A stretch of 33,022 nt of DNA from Streptococcus danieliae (lineage in GTDB: Bacteria > Bacillota > Bacilli > Lactobacillales > Streptococcaceae), in contig NZ_JACBXX010000078.1 in the NCBI RefSeq assembly GCF_013415245.1, positions 1-33,022 of the forward strand, written 5' to 3'. Position numbers and translations under genes: made by a program. This document shows positions 6,190-14,239 of the stretch, piece by piece. Each line of letters starts with the position of its first letter. The stretch's first letter is position 1. The notes under the pieces are model-generated. The model was not told where the DNA came from. It searched no databases and worked only from the letters and a program-made list of their open reading frames with translations.

Positions 6190-7449
6190 TTATGCATATG
6201 TTAGGATTGAATATTTTTTCTTACCCCGACGGATGACGGTTAGTTGGCCTTCCAAGCGGTCTTTCTGATCAAGCTGGTAGTCCAGATCTTGGATCCGCTC
6301 TCCATTGATGTAAATAGCTCCGTTGGTGACGTCTTCGCGGGCTTGGCGTTTGGATGGGGAAACTCCAGCTGTTACCAAGATATCCACGAGATTCAAGCTG
6401 TCCTCTGAGCTTACTTGGTAGTTAGGGACGTCGCCCAAGCCCTGCATCAATTCGGATACAGATAGTTCTTGGATGTTACCAGAAAAGAGGCTTTCTGTGA
6501 TTTTGAGGGCTTGTTGGTAGGCTTCCGGTCCGTGAACGAGGCTGACTACTTCCTTAGCCAGCACTTTCTGAGCCAGGCGTTTGTGGGGAGCTGCGAGAAA
6601 TTCTTTTTCAATCTCGGCGATTTCTTCCAATGAAAGGAAGGTGAAGATTTTCAAGAAGCGAACGGCATCGTCATCCAAAACATTGAGCCAGAATTGGTAC
6701 ATTTCGTAAGGGCTGGTTTTGCTGGCATCCAACCAAACGGCATTGCCTTCGGATTTTCCGAATTTTTTACCAGTAGCATCGGTAATGAGGGGTACTGTTA
6801 GTACGTGGCCGGTTTGGTTGGCCTTGCGGCGAAGCAGTTCAGTTCCTGCGGTCATGTTCCCCCACTGGTCACTGCCGCCGATTTGGAGGTTGACCTTGTG
6901 CTCTTGATTGAGGGTGTAAAAGTCATAGCCCTGCATGATTTGGTAGGCAAATTCGGTGTAGGAGATGCCGGTTTCAATCCGTGATTTAACGGAATCCTTG
7001 CTCATCATGTAGTTAACGGTGAAGTATTTCCCGACATCACGGAGGAAGTCGATGAAGCTGATGCTGCCAAACCAGTCGTAGTTATTGACCATTTCAGCCT
7101 TGTTCGCTCCGTTTTCGAAGTCGAGGAAGCGGGAGAGTTGCCCTTGGATTTTTGCAACCCAGCCATCAACGGTTTCCTTGGTTTGGAGGCTGCGTTCGGC
7201 ATCCTTAAAAGAAGGGTCACCAATGAGTCCAGTTGCACCACCGACTAAGGCGTAGGGTTTGTGTCCGGCTAATTGGAGCCGACGGCTGGTTAGAATAGCG
7301 ACCAAGTGGCCCAAGTGCAAGCTATCTGCGGTAGGATCGTATCCTGTATAATAGGAAACTTGTCCCTCTTCTAGTGCTTTGCGGAGAGCTTCTTCGTCCG
7401 TTGTTTGGAAGACCAAGCCCCTTTCTTTCAGCTCATCAAAAATGTGCAT
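6190..7449 (-). CDS. tyrS: Tyrosyl-tRNA synthetase
   Basis: The 419-aa class I synthetase charges tRNA-Tyr. It has the HIGH-type motif HLGH (45-48), the tyrosine pocket around [10 protein letters not shown], the KFGKS loop (229-233) and a C-terminal S4 RNA-binding domain from about residue 350 ([19 protein letters not shown]). Length and motifs are those of the standard bacterial TyrRS. AGGAG is seven bases before the ATG. The leader between the start and the divergent pbp1b promoter is under 100 bases, too short for a T-box, so none regulates it here. The pairing of tyrS with a divergent pbp1b is usual in streptococci. Confidence 0.97.
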   Translation of the reverse strand: MHIFDELKERGLVFQTTDEEALRKALEEGQVSYYTGYDPTADSLHLGHLVAILTSRRLQLAGHKPYALVGGATGLIGDPSFKDAERSLQTKETVDGWVAKIQGQLSRFLDFENGANKAEMVNNYDWFGSISFIDFLRDVGKYFTVNYMMSKDSVKSRIETGISYTEFAYQIMQGYDFYTLNQEHKVNLQIGGSDQWGNMTAGTELLRRKANQTGHVLTVPLITDATGKKFGKSEGNAVWLDASKTSPYEMYQFWLNVLDDDAVRFLKIFTFLSLEEIAEIEKEFLAAPHKRLAQKVLAKEVVSLVHGPEAYQQALKITESLFSGNIQELSVSELMQGLGDVPNYQVSSEDSLNLVDILVTAGVSPSKRQAREDVTNGAIYINGERIQDLDYQLDQKDRLEGQLTVIRRGKKKYSILTYA

Positions 7450-7527
7450 GTCTGACTCCTTTTTTGTTTCATTTTACTTATTACAGTTTAACAAAATAAG
7501 GGTTGATTGAAAAGAGCGAGGGCATTT

Positions 7528-7536
7528 TGCTATAAT
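7528..7536 (+). promoter_or_regulatory. pbp1b promoter, extended -10 type
   Basis: TGCTATAAT is a perfect extended -10 (TGn plus TATAAT at 7531-7536). A TTGATT lies 22 bases upstream, too far for a normal -35, so the extended motif probably carries the promoter. The predicted leader of about 150 nt is mostly a BOX-like repeat. Confidence 0.75.
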
Positions 7537-7556
7537 TGGGCTAGGTATAAAAAGTG

Positions 7557-7683
7557 CTACTCTTTTTATTTTTCTTCACACGTCGTCAGCTTCGACTTGC
7601 CTAACTTGAGTTATGCCTGCGTCTCGCTGATTCGTTTGAATTCAAAATAGTTTGAGTAATGATTTTTGATTGAAAATAGTATG
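7557..7683. repeat. BOX-like intergenic repeat (boxA plus boxC)
   Basis: From CTACTCTTTTTATTTTTCTT through CGTCGTCAGC and GACTTGCC the sequence follows the boxA module of streptococcal BOX elements as I remember it; the second half (TTGAGTTATGCCTGCG, ending GATTTTTGATTGAAAATAG) follows boxC. No boxB is evident. The copy is diverged but ordered. It fills the pbp1b 5' leader and ends ten bases before its start codon; a second fragment is at 3644-3691. Confidence 0.6.
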
Positions 7684-7692
7684 AGGTAAAAC

Positions 7693-9984
7693 GTGAAACA
7701 CAAAGCTAAAAAGAATCGAGATGAGGAGGCCTGGACCTGGAGAGATAGTCTGGGTACGGTCTTTCAGGTGCAGTATTTGCTCTTAAAAGTGTTGCTGGCC
7801 TTTTTCTGGGGCTTTCTAGTGCTGGGGGCCGGGGCTGGTCTGGGCTACGCAGTTAGCCTTTTTCAAACAGCGCAGGTGCTGGAGGGGCCAGAGTTGGCCC
7901 AGCAGGTAACGCGGGTGGCTGGTCAGTCCGAGCTCCGCTATGCGGATGGGAGCTTGATTGACAAGATTGACAGTGACCTCCTGCGCACGCCAATCCACCT
8001 GGATCAGGTGTCGCGCTCGGTTCAAGACGCTGTGATTGCGACCGAGGACGAGAATTTCTACGAGCACGATGGGATCGTTCCCAAGGCTGTTCTACGGGCG
8101 ACATTGGGCTCGGTCTTAGGCCTAGGGAGCTCGAGTGGTGGCTCGACCCTGACCCAGCAGCTGATCAAGCAGCAGGTGGTCGGTGATGCGCCGACATTTT
8201 CCCGTAAGGCCGCGGAAATTTTGGACGCCTTGGCTCTTGAAGAAGCCATGTCCAAGGACGATATTTTGATGGCCTACCTCAATATTGCTCCCTTTGGTCG
8301 GAATTATAAGGGACAAAATATAGCGGGGATTGAAGAGGCAGCCCAGGGGATTTTTGGCAAAAGCGCTGCCGACCTCAATCTCCCCCAGGCAGCCTTTCTA
8401 GCAGGACTACCACAGAGCCCAATTGTTTATTCCCCCTATGCTTCTGATGGCACCTTAAAAACAGAAGAAAACCGAGAGCTAGGGCTAGAGCGGCAAAAAA
8501 ATGTACTCTTTAATATGTTGCGGACTGGTAAAATTACCGAAGCCGAGTACCAGGAAGCACTGGATTATGACCTGCAGGCGGACTTCCGTCCCGGTGAGCC
8601 AACCGAAGGAGAGATGCACCACTATCTCTACCACACAGCCTTGGCTGAAGCCCAAGATGCGATCTACAGCTACCTGATTCAACGGGACCAGGTTTCCGAA
8701 CGCGAGCTCAAAAATGAGGCAACGGTTCAGGCTTACCAAAAACTGGCCCAGCAAGAGCTTAGCAGTGGTGGCTATGTTGTCAAAACAACCATTAACAAGG
8801 CCGTTCATGAAGCCATGCAGGCAGCTGCAGCTAACTTTGGTGGTGTGCTTGATGACGGAACCGGCCGTGTTGAAATGGGGAACGTGCTGCAGGACAATGA
8901 GACCGGAGCTGTTTTAGGCTTTGTTGGTGGTCGGGACTATGCGTCCAACCAGAACAACCATGCCTTTGACACTGTCCGCTCACCAGGATCAACCATCAAA
9001 CCTCTCCTGCCTTATGGTATCGCCATTGACCAGGGTTTGATGGGCAGTGGCAGCATTGTCTCCAACTACCCAACCAACTACTCCAGTGGCCAGCCGATTA
9101 TGCACGTCAACAGCCGTGGAACCGGCATGATGACCTTCCAGGACGCCTTGAACCAGTCCGTGAATATTCCAGCCTACTGGACCTATCGCCTCTTGCGGGA
9201 GCAAGGTATCGATGTCCAGGATTACATGGAAAAAATGAACTACGAGATTGCAGACTATAATATCGAAAGTCTCCCGCTGGGAGGTGGAATTGAAGTGTCC
9301 GTCGACCGCCATACCAATGGCTACCAGACCCTGGCCAACAATGGTCGCTACATTGAACGCTACATGATTGCTTCCATTGAAACACCAGACGGCCAAGTGG
9401 TTTACGAACACCAAACCGAGCCGGTGCAAGTCTTTAGCACGGCAACGGCGACCATCCTTCAAGACATGCTGCGGGGAGTCTTGAACTCAGGAACGACCAC
9501 AACTTTCAAATCCCGCTTGCAAGGCCTTAATCCAGGCCTAGCAGGCGCTGACTGGATCGGTAAAACCGGAACCACCAACGATTACGGCGACGCCTGGCTC
9601 ATGGTCGCAACCCCAGGTGCCACCCTAGGTGGCTGGACAGGCCATGATGACAATTCGCCGATGTCCAACCTCAGCGGCTACAACAACAATGCCCAATATA
9701 TGGCCAACCTGGTCCAAGCCATTGACCAGGCTGACCCAAGCGTCTGGAAAGCTGACCAACGCTTCACCCTCGACCCAAGTGTCATCCAGTCCTCCGTCCT
9801 TCGCGCCACCGGCCAACTCCCAGGCTCCGGCTTGAGCGGACCGACTGTCACCAGCAACTGGGCCATCAACGGTGCCCCCGCTACCACTGAAAACTTCATG
9901 GTCGGCGGCAGCGACGCCGATAAACGCTCCGCCTGGAACTCCGTTCGCGGCGGTGGCGGCCCAACTACAGGGAATGGCCGATAG
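7693..9984 (+). CDS. pbp1b: Penicillin-binding protein 1B, class A (glycosyltransferase and transpeptidase)
   Basis: The 763-aa protein polymerises and cross-links peptidoglycan at the outer face of the membrane. A charged cytoplasmic tail is followed by a membrane helix at about residues 32-56. The GT51 domain has catalytic E118 in [12 protein letters not shown] and [12 protein letters not shown] further on. The transpeptidase domain has the active serine in STIK (S433), SVN, and KTGT (624-627). All motifs are intact. The start is GTG at 7693 with GAGGT six bases before. The tail is rich in glycine and C-ending codons. It is a single-gene unit closed by a strong terminator, divergent from tyrS. 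Confidence 0.95.
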   Translation: MKHKAKKNRDEEAWTWRDSLGTVFQVQYLLLKVLLAFFWGFLVLGAGAGLGYAVSLFQTAQVLEGPELAQQVTRVAGQSELRYADGSLIDKIDSDLLRTPIHLDQVSRSVQDAVIATEDENFYEHDGIVPKAVLRATLGSVLGLGSSSGGSTLTQQLIKQQVVGDAPTFSRKAAEILDALALEEAMSKDDILMAYLNIAPFGRNYKGQNIAGIEEAAQGIFGKSAADLNLPQAAFLAGLPQSPIVYSPYASDGTLKTEENRELGLERQKNVLFNMLRTGKITEAEYQEALDYDLQADFRPGEPTEGEMHHYLYHTALAEAQDAIYSYLIQRDQVSERELKNEATVQAYQKLAQQELSSGGYVVKTTINKAVHEAMQAAAANFGGVLDDGTGRVEMGNVLQDNETGAVLGFVGGRDYASNQNNHAFDTVRSPGSTIKPLLPYGIAIDQGLMGSGSIVSNYPTNYSSGQPIMHVNSRGTGMMTFQDALNQSVNIPAYWTYRLLREQGIDVQDYMEKMNYEIADYNIESLPLGGGIEVSVDRHTNGYQTLANNGRYIERYMIASIETPDGQVVYEHQTEPVQVFSTATATILQDMLRGVLNSGTTTTFKSRLQGLNPGLAGADWIGKTGTTNDYGDAWLMVATPGATLGGWTGHDDNSPMSNLSGYNNNAQYMANLVQAIDQADPSVWKADQRFTLDPSVIQSSVLRATGQLPGSGLSGPTVTSNWAINGAPATTENFMVGGSDADKRSAWNSVRGGGGPTTGNGR

Positions 9985-9990
9985 AGATAT

Positions 9991-10022
9991 AAAAACAGGA
10001 ATCCGCTTGGGTTCCTGTTTTT
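9991..10022. terminator. Bidirectional terminator between pbp1b and the siderophore operon
   Basis: AAAAACAGGAA (9991-10001) pairs perfectly with TTCCTGTTTTT (10012-10022). Ts end the stem on both strands, so it can serve pbp1b and the converging lipoprotein gene. Confidence 0.9.
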
Positions 10023-10036
10023 CGATAGTCTAAACC

Positions 10037-10987
10037 TTACCGTTCAGGCCAGTCTTTGACGTCCTTGATCATCAATTCAGTGGATTCGAGTCCGCCTTGG
10101 CTGAGGTACCAGACGTCGGAGCTAAGTTGGACGATGGCCTTGTCTTGAGCGGCCTTGGTTTCCTGCACTAGAGCATTGTCCAGCAGGTCTTTAGTGGTGG
10201 TGTCGTCGCCGCCGATAGCTAGAGTTCGGTTGATGACGAAGATCATGTCGGGATTGATTTCGTGGATGCCTTCAAAGCTGATTTCCTGGCCGTGACGAGA
10301 GTCCTTAATATCTGCCTTTGTTGGGTTAAAATGTAAGGTCTCGTAGAGGAAGGCGTAGCGGGATTCTGGGCCAAAGGCCGAGATCTGTCCTTCATTGAGC
10401 ATCAGGGTAAGGGCCTGTTTATCCGATTTGTCGTTGAGGCCAGCTAGTTGGTCGATTTCCTTGTCCAAGGCTACGACTTTTTCTTGGGCTTGGTCAACGG
10501 TTTCTTGGCCGAAGAGGCTGGCCAGGGCTAGGATGTTCGCCTTGGTTGTAGGCCAGTAGTCGGTATTAGGAGTGTCAAAATAAATGGTTGGGGCGATTTG
10601 TGCCAACTGGTCGAGGGAACTTTCAGTCCGTCTGGAAGCGATAATCACATCTGGTTTAAGCTTGGCGATGGCTTCCAAATCGGGTTCTTTGAGGCTCCCG
10701 ACATTTTCAATGGTTTCTGGTAGGTTTTGCAGATAGCTTGGTAAGCCTTTTTTAGGAAGGCCAACCAGTTGGTCTACTTTGCCGAGGGCGCGGAGAGTGT
10801 CTGCCGCTCCCAGGTCCAGACTAACAATGCGTTGAGGATTGAGAGGGACTTCAACCTTACCCTGCTTGCTGTTGATGGTGACAGTGTTTTCAGCCTTGAC
10901 GTCGGTAGACTCGTTTTTTTGTCCGCAAGCGGCAAGGAAGAGGAGGCTAAGCCCTAGGATGAGGGCAGAAAATAGTTTCTTGGTCAT
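10037..10987 (-). CDS. Siderophore ABC importer, substrate-binding lipoprotein
   Basis: The 316-aa protein has a lipoprotein signal peptide ending in LAAC, with lipidated C21. The mature part is a class III (helical-backbone) binding protein: NPQRIVSLDLGAADTLRALG near 50, then KPDVIIASRR and the C-terminal lobe around GGDDTTTKDLL. It resembles the FatB/CeuA/YclQ group, which binds ferric catecholate siderophores such as petrobactin. It is the last gene of a four-gene unit, 18 bases after the ATPase. The exact ligand cannot be read from sequence. Confidence 0.85.
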   Translation of the reverse strand: MTKKLFSALILGLSLLFLAACGQKNESTDVKAENTVTINSKQGKVEVPLNPQRIVSLDLGAADTLRALGKVDQLVGLPKKGLPSYLQNLPETIENVGSLKEPDLEAIAKLKPDVIIASRRTESSLDQLAQIAPTIYFDTPNTDYWPTTKANILALASLFGQETVDQAQEKVVALDKEIDQLAGLNDKSDKQALTLMLNEGQISAFGPESRYAFLYETLHFNPTKADIKDSRHGQEISFEGIHEINPDMIFVINRTLAIGGDDTTTKDLLDNALVQETKAAQDKAIVQLSSDVWYLSQGGLESTELMIKDVKDWPER

Positions 10988-11005
10988 AAGAAGTGGAAAT
11001 CCTTT

Positions 11006-11764
11006 CTAGTTGCGGTAGGTGCAAAGGGTCCGTCCCTGGACAGTGGTCAGGGTTAGATCCATGTCGTAGAGTTCATCGAGGATCGGCTTGAGCATGACTT
11101 CTTCGGTCGGTCCGCGATGGAAGATGTGACCGTCCTTGAGGGCGACCATTTCATCGACATACTGGCTGGCTAGATTGATGTCGTGGACAACCATTACAAT
11201 GGTTTTGCCTAGCTCATCGACCAGGCGGCGGAGCAGGTCCATCATGGCGATGCTCTGCTTGAGGTCCAGGTTGTTGAGGGGTTCATCCAATAGGATGAGC
11301 TCTGTATCCTGGGCCAGGACCATACCGATGAGGGCCCGCTGCAGTTGTCCTCCAGAGAGCTGGTCGATGAAGCGGTCGCTGAGGTCGCTAATGTCCAAAT
11401 AGTCCAAGACTTCTTGGACGCGGGTTTCATCTTCTGGACGGGGCCGGCCTTGGTGGTAGGGGTAGCGGCCGAAGATTACGAGGTCGTGGACGGTTAGCCG
11501 GCTCTGGATGTTGAGCCGTTGTTGCAGAAGGGTTAGCTCCTGGGCCAACTCTTGCGAGCCCCAGGCCTGGAGTTCCTGACCTTTTAGAACCAGGCGGCCC
11601 TGGTTACACTTGTCCAAGCGGCAGAGAATCCGAAGTAGGCTGGATTTGCCCGCTCCGTTGGGACCGATAAAGGCGGTAAAACAGCCTTGCGAGATGGTGA
11701 GGTTGATGTCCTCTAAAATCGGTCGATTACAGTAGCTTTTATGCAGGTTCTGAATATCAATCAT
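11006..11764 (-). CDS. Siderophore ABC importer, ATPase subunit
   Basis: The 252-aa protein is an ABC ATPase of the FepC/FhuC/YclP type. It shows Walker A GPNGAGKSS (near 34-42), signature LSGGQLQRA, Walker B LILLDEP and the switch histidine in VMVVHDIN. It drives uptake through the two permeases encoded just upstream. Its start overlaps the preceding permease by 8 bases, which implies translational coupling. Confidence 0.92.
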   Translation of the reverse strand: MIDIQNLHKSYCNRPILEDINLTISQGCFTAFIGPNGAGKSSLLRILCRLDKCNQGRLVLKGQELQAWGSQELAQELTLLQQRLNIQSRLTVHDLVIFGRYPYHQGRPRPEDETRVQEVLDYLDISDLSDRFIDQLSGGQLQRALIGMVLAQDTELILLDEPLNNLDLKQSIAMMDLLRRLVDELGKTIVMVVHDINLASQYVDEMVALKDGHIFHRGPTEEVMLKPILDELYDMDLTLTTVQGRTLCTYRN

Positions 11765-12725
11765 GTTTGGTGTTCTCCTTGTAAACGAGGTAGAAGAAGA
11801 GGCTGCCTCCGATGACCTCGATCAATTGGTTACTGGGAATCTGTAGCTGGAAAATCTGCTCCGATAAGAATTGGCTGAACACGAGTAGGCAAAAGCCGAT
11901 CAGGCTGGCAATCGGGAAGAGCCAGGAATGGTGGTAATCACTTAGGAACAGATAGCTGAGATTGGAGACAAGAAAGCCGAAGAAAAGAAGGGGCCCAACC
12001 AAGGCGGTGCTGCTGGCAACAAGTAGGACAACAGCCCAGAGAACTTGTTTTTGGATCAGTTGGGTATCAACTCCCAAAAGCGCGGCTGTTTCTAAGTCAA
12101 GGGCCAACAAATCGAGCAAGGATCCCTTGCGAAGCAAGTAGAAGGCCGCTAACAGGATCAGGAGCCCCGCCAGTCCTAGCACTGGTAAGTTGATACGCTG
12201 AAAGCTAGGTAGCAACTTGGCCTGCAGCTGGTCAAATTCGTTGGGATCCAAGAGGACCTGGAGGAAGGTACTGAGGCTCCGAAAGAGGGTGCCCAGTGCC
12301 ATACAGGTTAGGAGAATTAGGGTCAAATCCTGCTCCAAAAAGCGATTGAGGGCTGGCTGGAGTAGGAGGAAAAAGAGTAGCTGAATCCCCAAGCTGACCC
12401 CAAACTCCGCTAGGGGGCCGAGTTGCTGGGCCAGTAGACTGTGACTGAAAAAGATGGTTGTTGTCTGAATCAGGACAAAGAGACTTTCCAGTCCTAAGAG
12501 GTTGGGACTGAGCAGGCGGTTGCCGGTCACCGTTTGAAAACTGATGGTCGCAAAGGCGGTTGCCACCGCGACCAGGGCATAGCTTAGGAGCTTTTGTTGC
12601 CGAAGAAGCCATAAGAAGTCCGGTAGCTCTGTCCAATCCCAAAAGAGATAGAGAAGCGAGGACAGGAGGGCAAGTAGCACAAGACCGGCTAGTCTCTTGG
12701 TAGTGGGTTTAGGAATAGCTGGCAT
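11757..12725 (-). CDS. Siderophore ABC importer, permease (second)
   Basis: The 322-aa protein is a FecCD/BtuC-family permease with about nine or ten membrane helices. The stretch from ETAALLGVD, followed by a hydrophobic GPLLFFGFLVSNL segment, matches the conserved GxxxFxGLxxPH-type cytoplasmic loop region of the family in a diverged form. It matches YclO/FatC by order. Its start lies inside the last 17 bases of the first permease gene and its end overlaps the ATPase gene. Confidence 0.87.
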   Translation of the reverse strand: MPAIPKPTTKRLAGLVLLALLSSLLYLFWDWTELPDFLWLLRQQKLLSYALVAVATAFATISFQTVTGNRLLSPNLLGLESLFVLIQTTTIFFSHSLLAQQLGPLAEFGVSLGIQLLFFLLLQPALNRFLEQDLTLILLTCMALGTLFRSLSTFLQVLLDPNEFDQLQAKLLPSFQRINLPVLGLAGLLILLAAFYLLRKGSLLDLLALDLETAALLGVDTQLIQKQVLWAVVLLVASSTALVGPLLFFGFLVSNLSYLFLSDYHHSWLFPIASLIGFCLLVFSQFLSEQIFQLQIPSNQLIEVIGGSLFFYLVYKENTKHD

Positions 12726-13668
12726 GGCGGTAGGACCTCCAAATTAATACGAGAAAGACGAGACTACCAGCGATTCCTAGAATCAAGCTGATGGCCACTT
12801 CATAAGGGGCAATAATCGTCCGTGCAAGGATGTCAGCGACTAGGAGGAGACAGGCTCCAGCCAGGGCCGTGATGGTCTGGGATTTTTCCAAAGAATCCCC
12901 GTAGTAACGGCGAACGAGATTGGGAACCAGGACGCCGACAAAAGGCAGACTCCCAACAGTGACCATGGTGAGACTGGTTGTCAGCGAGATTAGTAACAGA
13001 ATCAGGAATTCGAGTTTCTTTTGAGGGACTCCCAGACTCTGACTAGTATCCGCCCCCAAGCCCATAATATTGATAGCTGTTGCCAGGCGGGAGCTAGCCA
13101 GAACCAGCAAGAGGCTACCAAAAAGCCACTCGTACTGGTGGGTTTGGATCATGGCAAAGGATCCCTGACTCCAGCTGCTGAGACTTTGGACCAATTCAAA
13201 CTGGTAGGCTAGGAATTGTCCCCCTGCGCTGAGGAGGCCACCATAGACCATTCCGACAAGCGGGAGGAGCCAGGGGGAGCTGGAAAAGAGCTTCCTTAGA
13301 ATTTTCAGAAAAAAGATACTAAAAAAAAGCGAGGTGCCCAGGGCCAGAATAATCTTCTGAGTGACGGTCGGGGCTGGTAAGAAGAGACTGAGGAGAATCC
13401 CTAGCTTGGCGGCATCCGTTGTACCAATGGTTGACGGGGCTGCGAAAGAATTCTGGGTCAGGAGCTGCATGAGCAGGCCGGAGAGGCTAATTCCGGCACC
13501 AGCGAGAACGAGGCTGATGGTTCTCGGAATCCGGGATTCTAAGAGCAGGAGCTGGCTGGCTTGGTTGCCGGAAAGCCAGTCTGACCAAGAGAAACTGCCA
13601 ACTCCGATACTCAGAGATAGGAGGCAGAGGAGTAGGCAGGCCCCGGCCCAAAAACGAGGTTTGTTCAT
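12709..13668 (-). CDS. Siderophore ABC importer, permease (first gene of operon)
   Basis: A FecCD-family permease of 319 aa from the ATG at 13668 (protein begins MNKPRFW). The frame is open upstream to a TTG at 13695; neither start has a convincing ribosome site, so the start is uncertain. The protein has LAGAGISLSGLLMQLLTQN near 60-80 and GSLPFVGVLVPNLVRRYYG in the C-terminal half, the conserved family loops, with several membrane helices. It is the YclN/FatD counterpart, paired with the next permease. Confidence 0.87.
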   Translation of the reverse strand: MNKPRFWAGACLLLCLLSLSIGVGSFSWSDWLSGNQASQLLLLESRIPRTISLVLAGAGISLSGLLMQLLTQNSFAAPSTIGTTDAAKLGILLSLFLPAPTVTQKIILALGTSLFFSIFFLKILRKLFSSSPWLLPLVGMVYGGLLSAGGQFLAYQFELVQSLSSWSQGSFAMIQTHQYEWLFGSLLLVLASSRLATAINIMGLGADTSQSLGVPQKKLEFLILLLISLTTSLTMVTVGSLPFVGVLVPNLVRRYYGDSLEKSQTITALAGACLLLVADILARTIIAPYEVAISLILGIAGSLVFLVLIWRSYRHASYS

Positions 13669-13842
13669 GGATGTAATTGTTCTAACACATTTCAATTTTG
13701 TTTGGAAGGTGCTAGAGGCTTCCTTTCTGGTCTTATATGAGTAGTATCCTCTAGTTTGAATAGGAGAGGAGGTTCAAAGGGGAATAGACTTTTGGGACTA
13801 TCCCTCAAAATCTATGGTGAAATAAAAAATCTATTTATATTG

Positions 13843-13874
13843 TTAAGATTAGCATAAGAAAAGCAGAGGGTCAA
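13843..13874 (-). promoter_or_regulatory. Siderophore operon promoter with a DtxR-like palindrome
   Basis: On the minus strand TTGACC (13869-13874) lies 17 bases from TAATCT (13846-13851), with TGC before it (extended -10). Over the -10 lies TTATGCTAATCTTAA (13843-13857), an imperfect palindrome of the TTAnGnTnAnCnTAA kind used by DtxR/MntR/MtsR metalloregulators. Iron or manganese repression is therefore likely. The leader to the first gene is about 165 bases and contains a hairpin at 13779-13805 (GGGATAG with CTATTCCC). Confidence 0.5.
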
Positions 13875-13988
13875 ATATTTGTCTGACAATTCTCAGAAAA
13901 AATTAAAGGGCTTTCAACCGGGGGAGGATCCGAGTATTTGGAGGTAAAAGACTTGGAGGCTGTGTTTCTGATTTTCCGTTCAAGTCCC

Positions 13989-14017
13989 TTGCTCTTTGTT
14001 CCTATTTATGCTATAAT
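13989..14017 (+). promoter_or_regulatory. rpoBC promoter
   Basis: TTGCTC (13989-13994), a 17-base spacer and TATAAT (14012-14017), with TGC just before the -10, make a strong extended promoter. The start is expected near 14024, leaving a leader of about 215 nt before rpoB. Between 13875 and 13988 I see no gene or clear element. Confidence 0.85.
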
Positions 14018-14071
14018 TTTTTGAATCAGTTGTCGTTTGCTCTGCCGAAATATTGTCCGGTCGGGGCTTTC

Positions 14072-14117
14072 AGCAGTTAAATCATTCCGAAAACGAGTCG
14101 ATTTAGCTGCTCTTTTT
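14072..14117 (+). terminator. Terminator-like hairpin (possible attenuator) in the rpoB leader
   Basis: AGCAGTTAAATC (14072-14083) pairs with GATTTAGCTGCT (14100-14111) with one wobble, then C and five Ts. It lies inside the predicted rpoBC leader, about 50 nt after the start and 120 nt before rpoB. A smaller hairpin AGGC-ACAA-GCCT is at 14199-14210, near the ribosome site. The position suggests premature termination that must be overcome for rpoBC expression. Confidence 0.6.
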
Positions 14118-14239
14118 GTGTCTAATTTTAGGCTTTTTGAGGATTGTAATCTATTCTTAAATTTTCTGAAAATTGCAAAGGACAATGGGGGAGCGGCTAG
14201 GCACAAGCCTGCGTCCAATAAAAAGAAGGAGTTAGCAAC

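Noticed and set aside
8989..9462. 157-aa antisense frame inside pbp1b
   Set aside because: It covers the intact transpeptidase domain on the other strand and has no ribosome site or family pattern.
13669..13695. TTG start for the first siderophore permease
   Set aside because: It adds nine residues (MKCVRTITS) that do not look like a permease N-terminus; the ATG at 13668 is more likely, although neither has a clear ribosome site.
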